Source: an uncultured Bacteroidales bacterium
Lineage (GTDB): Bacteria > Bacteroidota > Bacteroidia > Bacteroidales > Paludibacteraceae
Assembly (NCBI GenBank): GCA_900316845.1
Contig: ONEG01000004.1
Coordinates: 1-64,000, forward strand
DNA length: 64,000 nucleotides
Direction: 5' to 3'
Made by a program: the position numbers and the translations under genes. This document shows positions 55,781 through 63,505 of the stretch, one piece after another; position 1 is the stretch's first letter, and every line of letters starts with the position of its first letter. The notes under the pieces are model-generated. The model ran no database searches, was not told the origin of the DNA, and was given only the letters and a program-made list of their open reading frames with translations.

Positions 55781-58700
55781 ATGAATATGAATCGATTAGT
55801 TAGTGTCCTGATGGTAGCTGCCCTTTCCTTGGCGGCTCCTATCCATGCAGTTACAAACTATTCTTGCGATTTCGAGACGCAGGCGGAGCGCGATCGCTGG
55901 GTACTTAATCCTACGGCGAGTCAGTCCATCTACAACCAGATCAAGAACAGGTGGTATATAGGTGCCCCGGGTAATAACAGCCGTACGGGCCGGAATGGTC
56001 TCTATATCTCCAATGACGGAGGTACGACGGCGCAATACCAGGCTACCGGGTGCTGGGTTTTCGCCTATGATACCATCTCCCTGGATCCGCTCGCTTCGGG
56101 CGATTATACCATCTATTTTGACTATACGGTCATGGCGAACGTTGCCAGCAATTTTGATGGCCTCTATATGTTTTGGGTTCCGCAATACAAGGAGGATGGA
56201 GTGACCCCGAATAAGATAAATTCTATCCCTACCCAGGGTACTACGATTCCTTCGGCTTACAAGAACTATGTCATCCGTCTGCAACCGGGTGCGAATATCG
56301 ATTATCTGAACGGAACAGCTACCTGGAGACAGTGCGCGGCTACGATCAAGGGCTCCAAATGCGATGGCACGCCTCACTACCTCGTTTTCGCTTGGACCAA
56401 CGGTTCTCACTTGGTGCAGCAACCCGGTGCGATGGTCGATAACATCAATATCACGGATAACCAACCTTGTCCGGAGCCGACGGATATACAGGTTACCCAG
56501 AATGGTAAGACGGTCAATATCTCTTGGACCGGAACCGCAGCGGAGTATGAGGTCAGCGCCTATTCCTACGATGCGCAGACATGGGCGGGACCGAAGATCG
56601 TGCAAGGAAACAGTACGACTTTCTCCAACTTGGCGGTAGGTCAGACCGATTTCATCGTCCGCTCCAAATGCGACGACTATCACTATAGCCTCAAGACCAT
56701 CTTGGGTAAACTGATCTATTATCCCGAGGAGATGTGTGTGGACTATCTGAACCTCAATAATGCGGTTTGTTATGTCAATAACTCATCACCCGACCGGTCG
56801 GATAACTTCCAGGATTTTCGTGTTACGAAGCCTGTCGATCTGGGACCGTCGAATATGAAGAGCCGCCATGTGGTCCATTTCGACCGTCAGGAGACGGAGC
56901 CCCGTACCGGTGGTATGGCGAAGACCGTCCCCGATGGAGAACTGGCTTCTATCCGTCTCGGTAACTGGGATACCAACGACGAGGCGGAGCGAATTGAGTT
57001 TACTTTCCAGGTGGATACCATCAAGTATCCGGTACTGTTGCTCAAATACATGCCGCTTCTGGAGGCACCGGGGCACGCGGATTATGAGAACCCGCGTTTC
57101 TTGCTGGATATGTTGATTAACGGTCAGTCTATCGGACGATGCGGTCAGGCGGACTTTAATGCCAACGATGTCATCGGTACGAATGGTCAGCTCAAGCCCG
57201 AAGCTGTGGCACAAGGATGGCACATAACGCCTCATGAAATATCCCAGACCTCTGATGATGTCATCTGGAAAGAGTGGACCACCGTTGGTGTCAACCTCCG
57301 TGACGGTAACTATCAGGGAAAGAACCTGACCGTCCGTCTGACGACCCATGACTGTACCTTCTCTGTCCACTCCGGTTACGCGTACTTCACCCTCGGTTGT
57401 TCCGATGGTAAGTTGAAAGGTATGAAGTGCGGCCAGATCAACCCGGATTTCATGGCGCCCGATGGCTTTGAGTACCGCTGGGCGTACGCTTATAACGAGC
57501 GCTACCGCCGCAAGGATGGTTCGCTGCCCGAGCAGTATATCTTGGGTCGTAGCCAGGATTTCCATGCCGGTATGCAGGACGATAGCCTCTATGTAGTGGA
57601 TTGTATGTTCGTCCAGGATAGTACCTGCTTCTTCTCGCTCTACGCTTCGACTCTGGCTACCAACCCTATCTCGGTTATGAACGAACCGAAGATCATCCGC
57701 TCTTGCCGTGATAATATCTATCAGGTGGAGTTTGACGCTTCGCCCTCGTGGGTACAGGAGATCGACCACGTCAAGGGAGATACACTCGTTTCCGAGAACT
57801 ACCATATCGAGCATTACGAGTGGAATATAGAGGGTCTGCCGGCGGGTTACTCCAGCTGGTCCGATGAGGTCAAACCGACCTTTAACTTCCCGATCGAGGG
57901 TGGGCATTTCATCGTTAATCTCCGTACGCAATGCGGTACCTGCGAATCCGTCCTGACCCATCATCTCTATATGGATCCGCTCTCCGAGACGCGTGATACC
58001 ATCGTGGATGTCCTCTGCGACGACGCGCGCATCAATGGATATGTATGGTCCGAGAAACCCGACACGCTCTATCATAACTACGGCTTGGATTCCATCATCC
58101 TCTTCAATGAAGCGACTTCCTGCGACTCGATCATCTACCTCAAGCTCATCGAGCCGGTTCGTATCTTCGAGGACACGATGATCATGCAAACCTCGCTGCC
58201 GTTCACCTATCACGGACGCGTTTACCCGGTGGGTACCGTTTCTATGATCGATACCGTTCCTTCGCCTACTAACTGCGACTCGACTTACGTCCTCAACCTC
58301 GAGGTCTATGAGCCGCTTCAGGCTACCATGCCGCAGGCCTATGTCCTCTGTGAGGGCGAGGACTCGCTCCGCCTGACGTACTCCATCTCCCGCGGACGCA
58401 GTCTGCGCTATTCCTACGACTTTGCGGAGGCGGGTATGCCGTCGCTGGATCCGGTAGCGGATATGCAGAAGAAGGGCGATTACTCGATCTCCATACCGAT
58501 TGACGCGACCGTCATTCCGGATGTCTATAACGGTTTCATCCTATTGGAGGACTCGCTGCCGCAGTGTAACGTCCGCTTGCCGTTCGTCCTCACGCTGCAA
58601 TACGCCTCTACGGTCATTGCCCAGCGCTGGAATGATGTCCTGGCGATCAAGAATGCGGATTTCAACGGCGGTTACCGCTTTGATTCCGTTCAGTGGTACG

Positions 58701-59068
58701 TCTCCGGCGCGCCAATTGAAGGAGCTACGGAGTTCAACTACTACGCCGGCGAGGGCAAGCAGCTGCGTTTCGGCGAAGAATATCAGGCCCTGCTGACGCG
58801 TGAGGATGGTGTCAAACTGTTCACTTGCGCCTTTGTTCCTGCTCCTGTGCCTGCCGAGGTGACGGATATGCCGTCGCTCGTACCGATGGGTCAATCGATC
58901 TCCGTTCCGGGTCAGGGCGTAGCGCAGTGGATCGATATGTTAGGACGCACCCATCATACCGAAGTCTTCAATAACTCCGATATCTATGCGCCGGCTGCCG
59001 CAGGTAGCTACCTGCTCATCCTGCAAAAACAGGACCACTGCTCCGCGCATCATATAGTAGTGAAATAA
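55781..59068 (+). CDS. Secreted adhesin-like protein, paralogue of 52498 gene
   Basis: I use ATG 55781 (MNMNRLVSVLMVAALSLAAP), 19 bp after the previous stop codon; the longer frame overlaps that gene. It has the same architecture as its neighbour: an N-terminal CDFETQAERDRWVLN jelly roll, a fibronectin-III-like part, a conserved block with DGELASIRLGNWDT and WTTVGVNLRD, CDSIIYLKL-type repeats, and a C-terminal tail ending GSYLLILQKQDHC ... HIVVK, of T9SS type A style. It is probably a surface protein. Its stop codon directly abuts the stop of the minus-strand gene at 59069 (TAATTA), with no terminator seen between them. Confidence 0.75.
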   Translation: MNMNRLVSVLMVAALSLAAPIHAVTNYSCDFETQAERDRWVLNPTASQSIYNQIKNRWYIGAPGNNSRTGRNGLYISNDGGTTAQYQATGCWVFAYDTISLDPLASGDYTIYFDYTVMANVASNFDGLYMFWVPQYKEDGVTPNKINSIPTQGTTIPSAYKNYVIRLQPGANIDYLNGTATWRQCAATIKGSKCDGTPHYLVFAWTNGSHLVQQPGAMVDNINITDNQPCPEPTDIQVTQNGKTVNISWTGTAAEYEVSAYSYDAQTWAGPKIVQGNSTTFSNLAVGQTDFIVRSKCDDYHYSLKTILGKLIYYPEEMCVDYLNLNNAVCYVNNSSPDRSDNFQDFRVTKPVDLGPSNMKSRHVVHFDRQETEPRTGGMAKTVPDGELASIRLGNWDTNDEAERIEFTFQVDTIKYPVLLLKYMPLLEAPGHADYENPRFLLDMLINGQSIGRCGQADFNANDVIGTNGQLKPEAVAQGWHITPHEISQTSDDVIWKEWTTVGVNLRDGNYQGKNLTVRLTTHDCTFSVHSGYAYFTLGCSDGKLKGMKCGQINPDFMAPDGFEYRWAYAYNERYRRKDGSLPEQYILGRSQDFHAGMQDDSLYVVDCMFVQDSTCFFSLYASTLATNPISVMNEPKIIRSCRDNIYQVEFDASPSWVQEIDHVKGDTLVSENYHIEHYEWNIEGLPAGYSSWSDEVKPTFNFPIEGGHFIVNLRTQCGTCESVLTHHLYMDPLSETRDTIVDVLCDDARINGYVWSEKPDTLYHNYGLDSIILFNEATSCDSIIYLKLIEPVRIFEDTMIMQTSLPFTYHGRVYPVGTVSMIDTVPSPTNCDSTYVLNLEVYEPLQATMPQAYVLCEGEDSLRLTYSISRGRSLRYSYDFAEAGMPSLDPVADMQKKGDYSISIPIDATVIPDVYNGFILLEDSLPQCNVRLPFVLTLQYASTVIAQRWNDVLAIKNADFNGGYRFDSVQWYVSGAPIEGATEFNYYAGEGKQLRFGEEYQALLTREDGVKLFTCAFVPAPVPAEVTDMPSLVPMGQSISVPGQGVAQWIDMLGRTHHTEVFNNSDIYAPAAAGSYLLILQKQDHCSAHHIVVK

Positions 59069-60379
59069 TTAGTATTTCGGACTCCAGAAATAGCCGGTTA
59101 TCCATTTGGGTATCCGGCTTTTCTTTACCTCTTTTTCCTCTAACCCTTTAGGCTCTAATCCTTTCTCCTCCAGGGAAGGGCCTGGGTTAGGCTGTCCCAA
59201 CGCCCTCTGCAAACGGTCCTTTCCGGCGCCGAAACGTACGCCCACACTCGCTTGTACTTTCCAGTTCCAGTTCTTCAGACTCATCACATTCTCGTTAACC
59301 GTCGGTTTGGAGCGGAAACGGATGTGCTCACCTGTCGCCCAGGCGTTCAGGTGCACCCATTTGTTGATCTCCCAACTCACCGCCGCGCGCACGTTACCCG
59401 TCACGTGTACCGGGAAAGACGGCTCTAAGTTGAACATCGGGTTACTCGGTAACTCGCTGGCTATCGAATCCGGGAAATAATAGGAAACCAGATTGACCGA
59501 ATATGTCACAAGCATCGCCGCCGCAGAGGCATGCAGAACCACTTTGCCTTTGTTCGGCGTATAGTTGATGCCGTAACCGATTCCGATGGCTACCTGTCGC
59601 GTACGAACGGCGGTGATATTCGACATCAGCGCTGGAATCAGTGGCATTTCGTCGCCGGGGATCTTCACCGTGTCCTGCAGATCTACCTGACTTGATTGAT
59701 ACGCTAAATGCAGCAGAAGCGAACCGGCGCTTTTCTTCTGGATATAGGATTGTTTGACCGCCGCCTGGTGGGAATAATGCGCCGCATTGAGCGCGTACCA
59801 GATATTCAGGCTCGCGTTCGTGATGACGATATTGGTTTTGCCTTGGTCCCAACTGTACGCATTATCTAAAGTCACATTGGTGGTGATATTCGTACTTGTC
59901 TGGATACCGAAATCAATACCGATATACTTACTTCCGAACGAGAAACTCAGCCGCTGGGCGTAGGCATGAAGAGCGTCCCAGCTGTAGCCGAAGCCGAAAC
60001 CGCGATAGCCGGCGTAGAATCCCAAATCGACGGACGGCGTCGTCCGGTTCAGCAATGAGAGAGTTATTTCCTGCGGGCCGTCAGGAGTAGCGAAAATGGA
60101 TGACGAACTCAGCGTTGAATGTACGCCGACCATGGCGTTGGTGTAAGCCAAACGCCAACTGTGTTCCGGCAGCGCAATATAGCTTGTGTCAATCCCGCGC
60201 GTCAGGTAGTTATCTACCCATCTACCCGTGCGGTAGAAGAACAACAAACCCTTGCTCGGCGTCTTCTCCGCCTTCGCCGCCTGGCTCTGCTCAACCGCCT
60301 TCGCCGCCTTCACTTCCTCCGCCCATGCGTCAAAAAATACACATACCAGCGCTACTATGATTACTATCCATCGTTTCAC
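59069..60379 (-). CDS. DUF4421-like outer-membrane protein
   Basis: It uses a GTG start (60379) with signal peptide (MKRWIVIIVALVCVFFDAWA). A short K/A/E-rich stretch leads into a beta-barrel with the GYRGFGFGYSWD and FGSKYIGIDFGIQTS patterns typical of DUF4421 proteins. The last 60 residues contain a charged, low-complexity EEKGLEPKGLEEKEVKKS segment. The GTG is 4 bp after a well-formed -7 box, so the transcript may be leaderless. Function unknown; outer-membrane location inferred. Confidence 0.75.
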   Translation of the reverse strand: MKRWIVIIVALVCVFFDAWAEEVKAAKAVEQSQAAKAEKTPSKGLLFFYRTGRWVDNYLTRGIDTSYIALPEHSWRLAYTNAMVGVHSTLSSSSIFATPDGPQEITLSLLNRTTPSVDLGFYAGYRGFGFGYSWDALHAYAQRLSFSFGSKYIGIDFGIQTSTNITTNVTLDNAYSWDQGKTNIVITNASLNIWYALNAAHYSHQAAVKQSYIQKKSAGSLLLHLAYQSSQVDLQDTVKIPGDEMPLIPALMSNITAVRTRQVAIGIGYGINYTPNKGKVVLHASAAAMLVTYSVNLVSYYFPDSIASELPSNPMFNLEPSFPVHVTGNVRAAVSWEINKWVHLNAWATGEHIRFRSKPTVNENVMSLKNWNWKVQASVGVRFGAGKDRLQRALGQPNPGPSLEEKGLEPKGLEEKEVKKSRIPKWITGYFWSPKY

Positions 60380-60383
60380 GCTG

Positions 60384-60414
60384 CAAAATTACAACAAAAT
60401 CTTCATATACACAA
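60384..60414 (-). promoter_or_regulatory. Promoter of DUF4421-like gene
   Basis: Minus strand: TTGTGTATATG (TTG at 60412-60414), a 20-bp spacer and TAATTTTG (60384-60391), then four bases before the GTG. Confidence 0.75.
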
Positions 60415-60502
60415 ATCTTGCTGCGTTTTTTTTCTCGGGAGGTGTACAAATTGACAAAAATTGTGTAAATTAGCCCATAAAGGCGGAAATTTCAAAATAT
60501 AA

Positions 60503-60534
60503 TTTGCATATTCCAAATAAATGTTGTAATTTTG
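60503..60534 (+). promoter_or_regulatory. Promoter of ncRNA copy 2
   Basis: TTTG 60503-60506 (TTGCATATTCC), a 20-bp spacer and TAATTTTG 60527-60534. Confidence 0.8.
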
Positions 60535-60537
60535 CAC

Positions 60538-60823
60538 TCAATCCACGCCGAAGGGAAGTGTCTCTATTTTTGGGGTGGAGATATTGACATATTAAAAGAC
60601 GTTTATTAACGTTGTTTGCGGCTCTCAAAAACTTCGCAACTTTTTGTCATCAGGCCGAACAATAGAAATGAATGTCCGTAGTTTATGTATTCCCGTGAGG
60701 GTGCGCACTTGCGCACCCCTACGTGTACATATCTTCGGCGTGGATTTCGATTGCACTTACCCTGATGACGGGCATGCGAAGGCCCTTGGGAGCGTGAGGA
60801 CAAACGAACTTCACGCTTTTTTT
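60538..60823 (+). ncRNA. Structured non-coding RNA, copy 2
   Basis: This is the second member of the family at 3747-4047, again between a promoter and a terminator and without coding potential. Near-identical block: GTTTATTAACGTTGTTTGCG (60601-60620). The equivalent helices are GCTCTCAA/TTGGGAGC (60621-60628/60786-60793), CTTCGCA/TGCGAAG (60632-60638/60775-60781), GTCATCAGG/CCTGATGAC (60646-60654/60761-60769), CAAT/ATTG with GAAAT/ATTTC (60660-60669/60744-60753), ATGTA/TACAT and an apical GGGTGCGC/GCGCACCC. Several helices use different base pairs from copy 1, notably the third and the apical hairpin, which supports selection for structure. The same family alternatives as for copy 1 apply. 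Confidence 0.75.
60792..60823 (+). terminator. Terminator of ncRNA copy 2
   Basis: GCGTGAGG (60792-60799) pairs with CTTCACGC (60809-60816) with one G-U pair, followed by seven Ts. Confidence 0.85.
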
Positions 60824-60828
60824 GTGTG

Positions 60829-61081
60829 TATAGAACAAGACCATCACGGAACCATCTCCCGACGACAACCTGAGAACAATACAAGAAACACCCAAAAACA
60901 CCCCAAAACACCCCAAAACACCCCAAAACGCCTTCGTCCCTTACCGTCGGATGCCATCCGACAATAAAAAAGGCACGGTGCATTTATGCAGCGTTAAAAT
61001 AGAAATAACATAAAAACACGATATAGAACAGGACCATCACGGGACCATGTCCCGACAACAATCTAAGAACAGTACAATAAG
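60829..61081. repeat. Two diverged ~60-bp direct repeats and a 10-bp tandem repeat
   Basis: 60829-60888 and 61022-61081 share TATAGAACA(A/G)GACCATCACG and GACCATnTCCCGAC-type blocks in order, differing at a minority of positions. Between them, 60888-60930 holds four 10-bp units of the form CCCCAAAACA. Confidence 0.7.
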
Positions 61082-61205
61082 AACAATATAAGTCCTTCGT
61101 CCATTGCGTCGGATGCCATCCGACAACAAAAAAACATCGTCCATTAGGTCGGATGCCATCCGACAATAAAAAAGCGTTTGTCCATTACGTCGGATTGTAT
61201 CCGAC
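60946..61205. repeat. Hairpin repeat units (array 2)
   Basis: A single unit at 60946-60962 and three at 61108-61124, 61148-61164 and 61189-61205 (period 40-41 bp) have GTCGGAT(n3)ATCCGAC hairpins, mostly preceded by TCCATT. The first two of the three match the flanks of array 1 (3551-3626) in the same order: CTTCGTCCATTGCGTC, then CATCGTCCATTAGGTC. Confidence 0.75.
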
Positions 61206-61294
61206 AACCCAAAACACCGTGCATTTTTCTCGCATCCTTGCGAGAACCCCAAATTTGAATAATAATAAAAAGCACAAAAACACAAATTAATACT

Positions 61295-62077
61295 ATGGCT
61301 ACAAAAAAAATGTCTTGGGACGAGGCTATTATTCAAGTCCTTACCGAAAATGGTGGTGTAATGCACTATAGAGATATAGCAGATGCAATCGCAGAAAAAG
61401 GTCTTCGAACCCAGGAAGATATGGGAGCTACACCAGCTAATACGGTAAATGTCATTTTACATAGTGATAAATTAAAAGGAAAAGTCGCGAGTACAGGCGA
61501 AAGAGGGAAATACGTTTTAACCTCTATATTACAGCAAAACCCGATTTTAGCACCTGCTACACCAAGTGAAGATGACGAAGATGATGAGGGAGATGTGCGA
61601 GATGCGATGATTTCTGCATTCGGTAGATTTTGGGATCGGGCTATATTTGAAAAGAACGAATCAAGACTGTATGGTATCAATTTTTTGGCCGGTCCCAAAA
61701 ACAATAATATATCCGGAGTTGACTTCTCTGAACATCCTGGTATTTATATGTTGCATAAAGGTTATCAAGTAATATATGTGGGACAAGCGACTCACTTATG
61801 TGAAAGGCTTAATTATCATACTACCAAAGATTTGCGCAATCGATGGGATAATTTTTCTTGGTTTAGTATCAAAGATATATCCAATGATAACGAAGAGTGC
61901 AAAGATAGACTCTTCTCTGATGCATCATTATTAGACACATTAGAAGCATTGCTAATAGAAACATTGGGACCAGAGAGGAATAAGAAGGCAGGTAATGAGT
62001 TTATCGATAAAGAATTTGAACAAATTACTCAGGCAGAGTACTATAAGAGATTAGCGCAAGGTAAAAGGAAGAAATAA
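61295..62077 (+). CDS. HARE-HTH / GIY-YIG nuclease
   Basis: The 260-residue product has an N-terminal HARE-HTH winged-helix domain (about residues 5-75: WDEAIIQVLTENGG, MHYRDIADAIAEKG, GATPANTVNVIL), a fold found in DNA-binding proteins and restriction enzymes. An acidic linker (EDDEDDEGD) follows. The C-terminal half is a GIY-YIG endonuclease-type domain. GIY and YVG lie in PGIYMLHKGYQVIYVGQA, the catalytic arginine in LCERLNYH and the glutamate in LDTLEALLIE. Its gene is AT-rich compared with the rest of the window, suggesting transfer. It is encoded 16 bp upstream of a HEPN-like gene on the same strand. A DNA-targeting defence or restriction role is inferred, not shown. Confidence 0.75.
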   Translation: MATKKMSWDEAIIQVLTENGGVMHYRDIADAIAEKGLRTQEDMGATPANTVNVILHSDKLKGKVASTGERGKYVLTSILQQNPILAPATPSEDDEDDEGDVRDAMISAFGRFWDRAIFEKNESRLYGINFLAGPKNNNISGVDFSEHPGIYMLHKGYQVIYVGQATHLCERLNYHTTKDLRNRWDNFSWFSIKDISNDNEECKDRLFSDASLLDTLEALLIETLGPERNKKAGNEFIDKEFEQITQAEYYKRLAQGKRKK

Positions 62078-62093
62078 GCCTTACGAGTTTGAT

Positions 62094-63428
62094 ATGTTAC
62101 ACCGAAACAAATTCGAAAGAATGGATTTTGATTATAGCAAAATATTGGATAATAGATCTAAAGAGTATTTTCAAGAAGCAGTAAGATGCTATGAAAATGA
62201 GTGCTACCGTGCAGCGATGAGCACACTCTATTGCGTTTGCATGTGTGATCTAGTTTATAAATTGATTGATATTCGTGACGAACATGGTTTTGTTCCGGCA
62301 GAGGAGATATTAAGAGAAATTAAAAACATTCAGGCAACAGATCCGCATAAAGAAGCGTGGGAAAGTCAGTTATTGGATCTCGTAAAAGAAAGAACTGCTT
62401 TAACAGATGAGGTTACGTATGAAATAATATTACAAATTCGCCAATGGCGTCATTTATCTGCTCATCCTGCTATGGACGATGAAAATAAACTAGTGATACC
62501 TAACAAAGAAAAAGTAGCTGGATATCTAATCGACACATATGAGCGGCTTTTAACAAAATCTCCCATATATGCTAAATCAAGAGATCTGCCAGGATTAATA
62601 GCAGATGTCATTTTAGAAAGACGTGAAGAATTAAATGATGATAAGGTATTTTATGCTTTTCTCGAAAAAGAATATGCAATTAGTAAATTGGAGTCTAAAG
62701 ATATTTTACGCATCTTCCAAACATTTTGGAAATTCGAACTTAAAATGGTAGATGGGCGCGAAGTAGAATTGGCGCGGGAAATAAATGCGCGATTATTAGG
62801 GTATATTTATCAAACATACACAGAATTGTTGGATACGCATTTTTCTGAACCACAAAATCATCTATCCATTAGCAGAGAACTTTGGGATGAGGCACATAAA
62901 TTATTTGTGGATTATCCTAAAATGTATAATTTTTTGGCCGATGAAGATAAAATCTTAATAAGAAATAAACTAAAGTATCGTACTGAATCCCATTTGCCAT
63001 TTGCATGGTACTTGAATGGAGGAGATAAGGTGGCGCATATCAATGAATTAATGAACGAAAGAAACTTTTGTTTCAATTGGTTTAGTGCACATTATGCTCA
63101 TGGATTTCGAGATTGTTACAAGCGTGATGGATTAGAGGCTTATTGCGATCAATACTTTATTACAAATTTTAAAAATGTACATGACTTTAGAGAAGCCGGT
63201 AATTACTACTATAATCTTTTGGAACTTTTTATAGATGAGTGGACCTTAGAAAATTGTATATTGTTCTTTACTATTGTAATTAATAATGATCAAATCTATA
63301 ATTATGAAAAATACGAAGACATGCTAACTACTGTAGCGAAAAGGGCATTACAACTAGTGTCAAAAGAAGAACTGTTAAAACGTATTCCATCTGAGCATGT
63401 TGAATTCATAAACCATCTTCAGATATAA
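62094..63428 (+). CDS. HEPN-like domain protein of AT-rich cassette
   Basis: The start is ATG 62094 or possibly ATG 62121 (MDFDYSKILDN). The N-terminal 150 residues are helical and include EAVRCYENECYRAAMSTLYC and an R-x4-H motif in QWRHLSAHP, the hallmark of HEPN ribonuclease/toxin domains. The remaining 290 residues are helix-rich and not recognised. There is no signal peptide or membrane segment. Codon use is AT-rich, like the adjacent nuclease gene. HEPN proteins often act as RNases in toxin-antitoxin or abortive-infection systems; an effector role beside the GIY-YIG protein is a hypothesis only. Confidence 0.65.
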   Translation: MLHRNKFERMDFDYSKILDNRSKEYFQEAVRCYENECYRAAMSTLYCVCMCDLVYKLIDIRDEHGFVPAEEILREIKNIQATDPHKEAWESQLLDLVKERTALTDEVTYEIILQIRQWRHLSAHPAMDDENKLVIPNKEKVAGYLIDTYERLLTKSPIYAKSRDLPGLIADVILERREELNDDKVFYAFLEKEYAISKLESKDILRIFQTFWKFELKMVDGREVELAREINARLLGYIYQTYTELLDTHFSEPQNHLSISRELWDEAHKLFVDYPKMYNFLADEDKILIRNKLKYRTESHLPFAWYLNGGDKVAHINELMNERNFCFNWFSAHYAHGFRDCYKRDGLEAYCDQYFITNFKNVHDFREAGNYYYNLLELFIDEWTLENCILFFTIVINNDQIYNYEKYEDMLTTVAKRALQLVSKEELLKRIPSEHVEFINHLQI

Positions 63429-63505
63429 AAAATACACACCTTAATAAATAAATCGCGTACTTGTACGCGTAAAAATAGTATAAAATTAAAAACACATAAA
63501 ATACT

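Larger units (their letters stand above)
60380..61294. other. Non-coding stretch with ncRNA copy 2 and repeats
   Basis: No convincing gene. It contains the DUF4421 gene's promoter (60384-60414, minus), the promoter and ncRNA copy 2 (60503-60823), two direct repeats (60829-60888 and 61022-61081), a 10-bp tandem repeat (60888-60930) and four hairpin repeat units (60946-61205). The 90 bp before the nuclease gene are AT-rich without a recognisable promoter. Confidence 0.7.

Noticed and set aside
60640..60983. Short open frames across ncRNA copy 2 (both strands)
   Set aside because: They overlap covarying helices, the terminator and tandem repeats, and are not conserved in copy 1.
61097..61205. 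Possible CRISPR array
   Set aside because: Only three units at 40-bp spacing, each a hairpin with a conserved flank, no unique spacers and no cas genes nearby.
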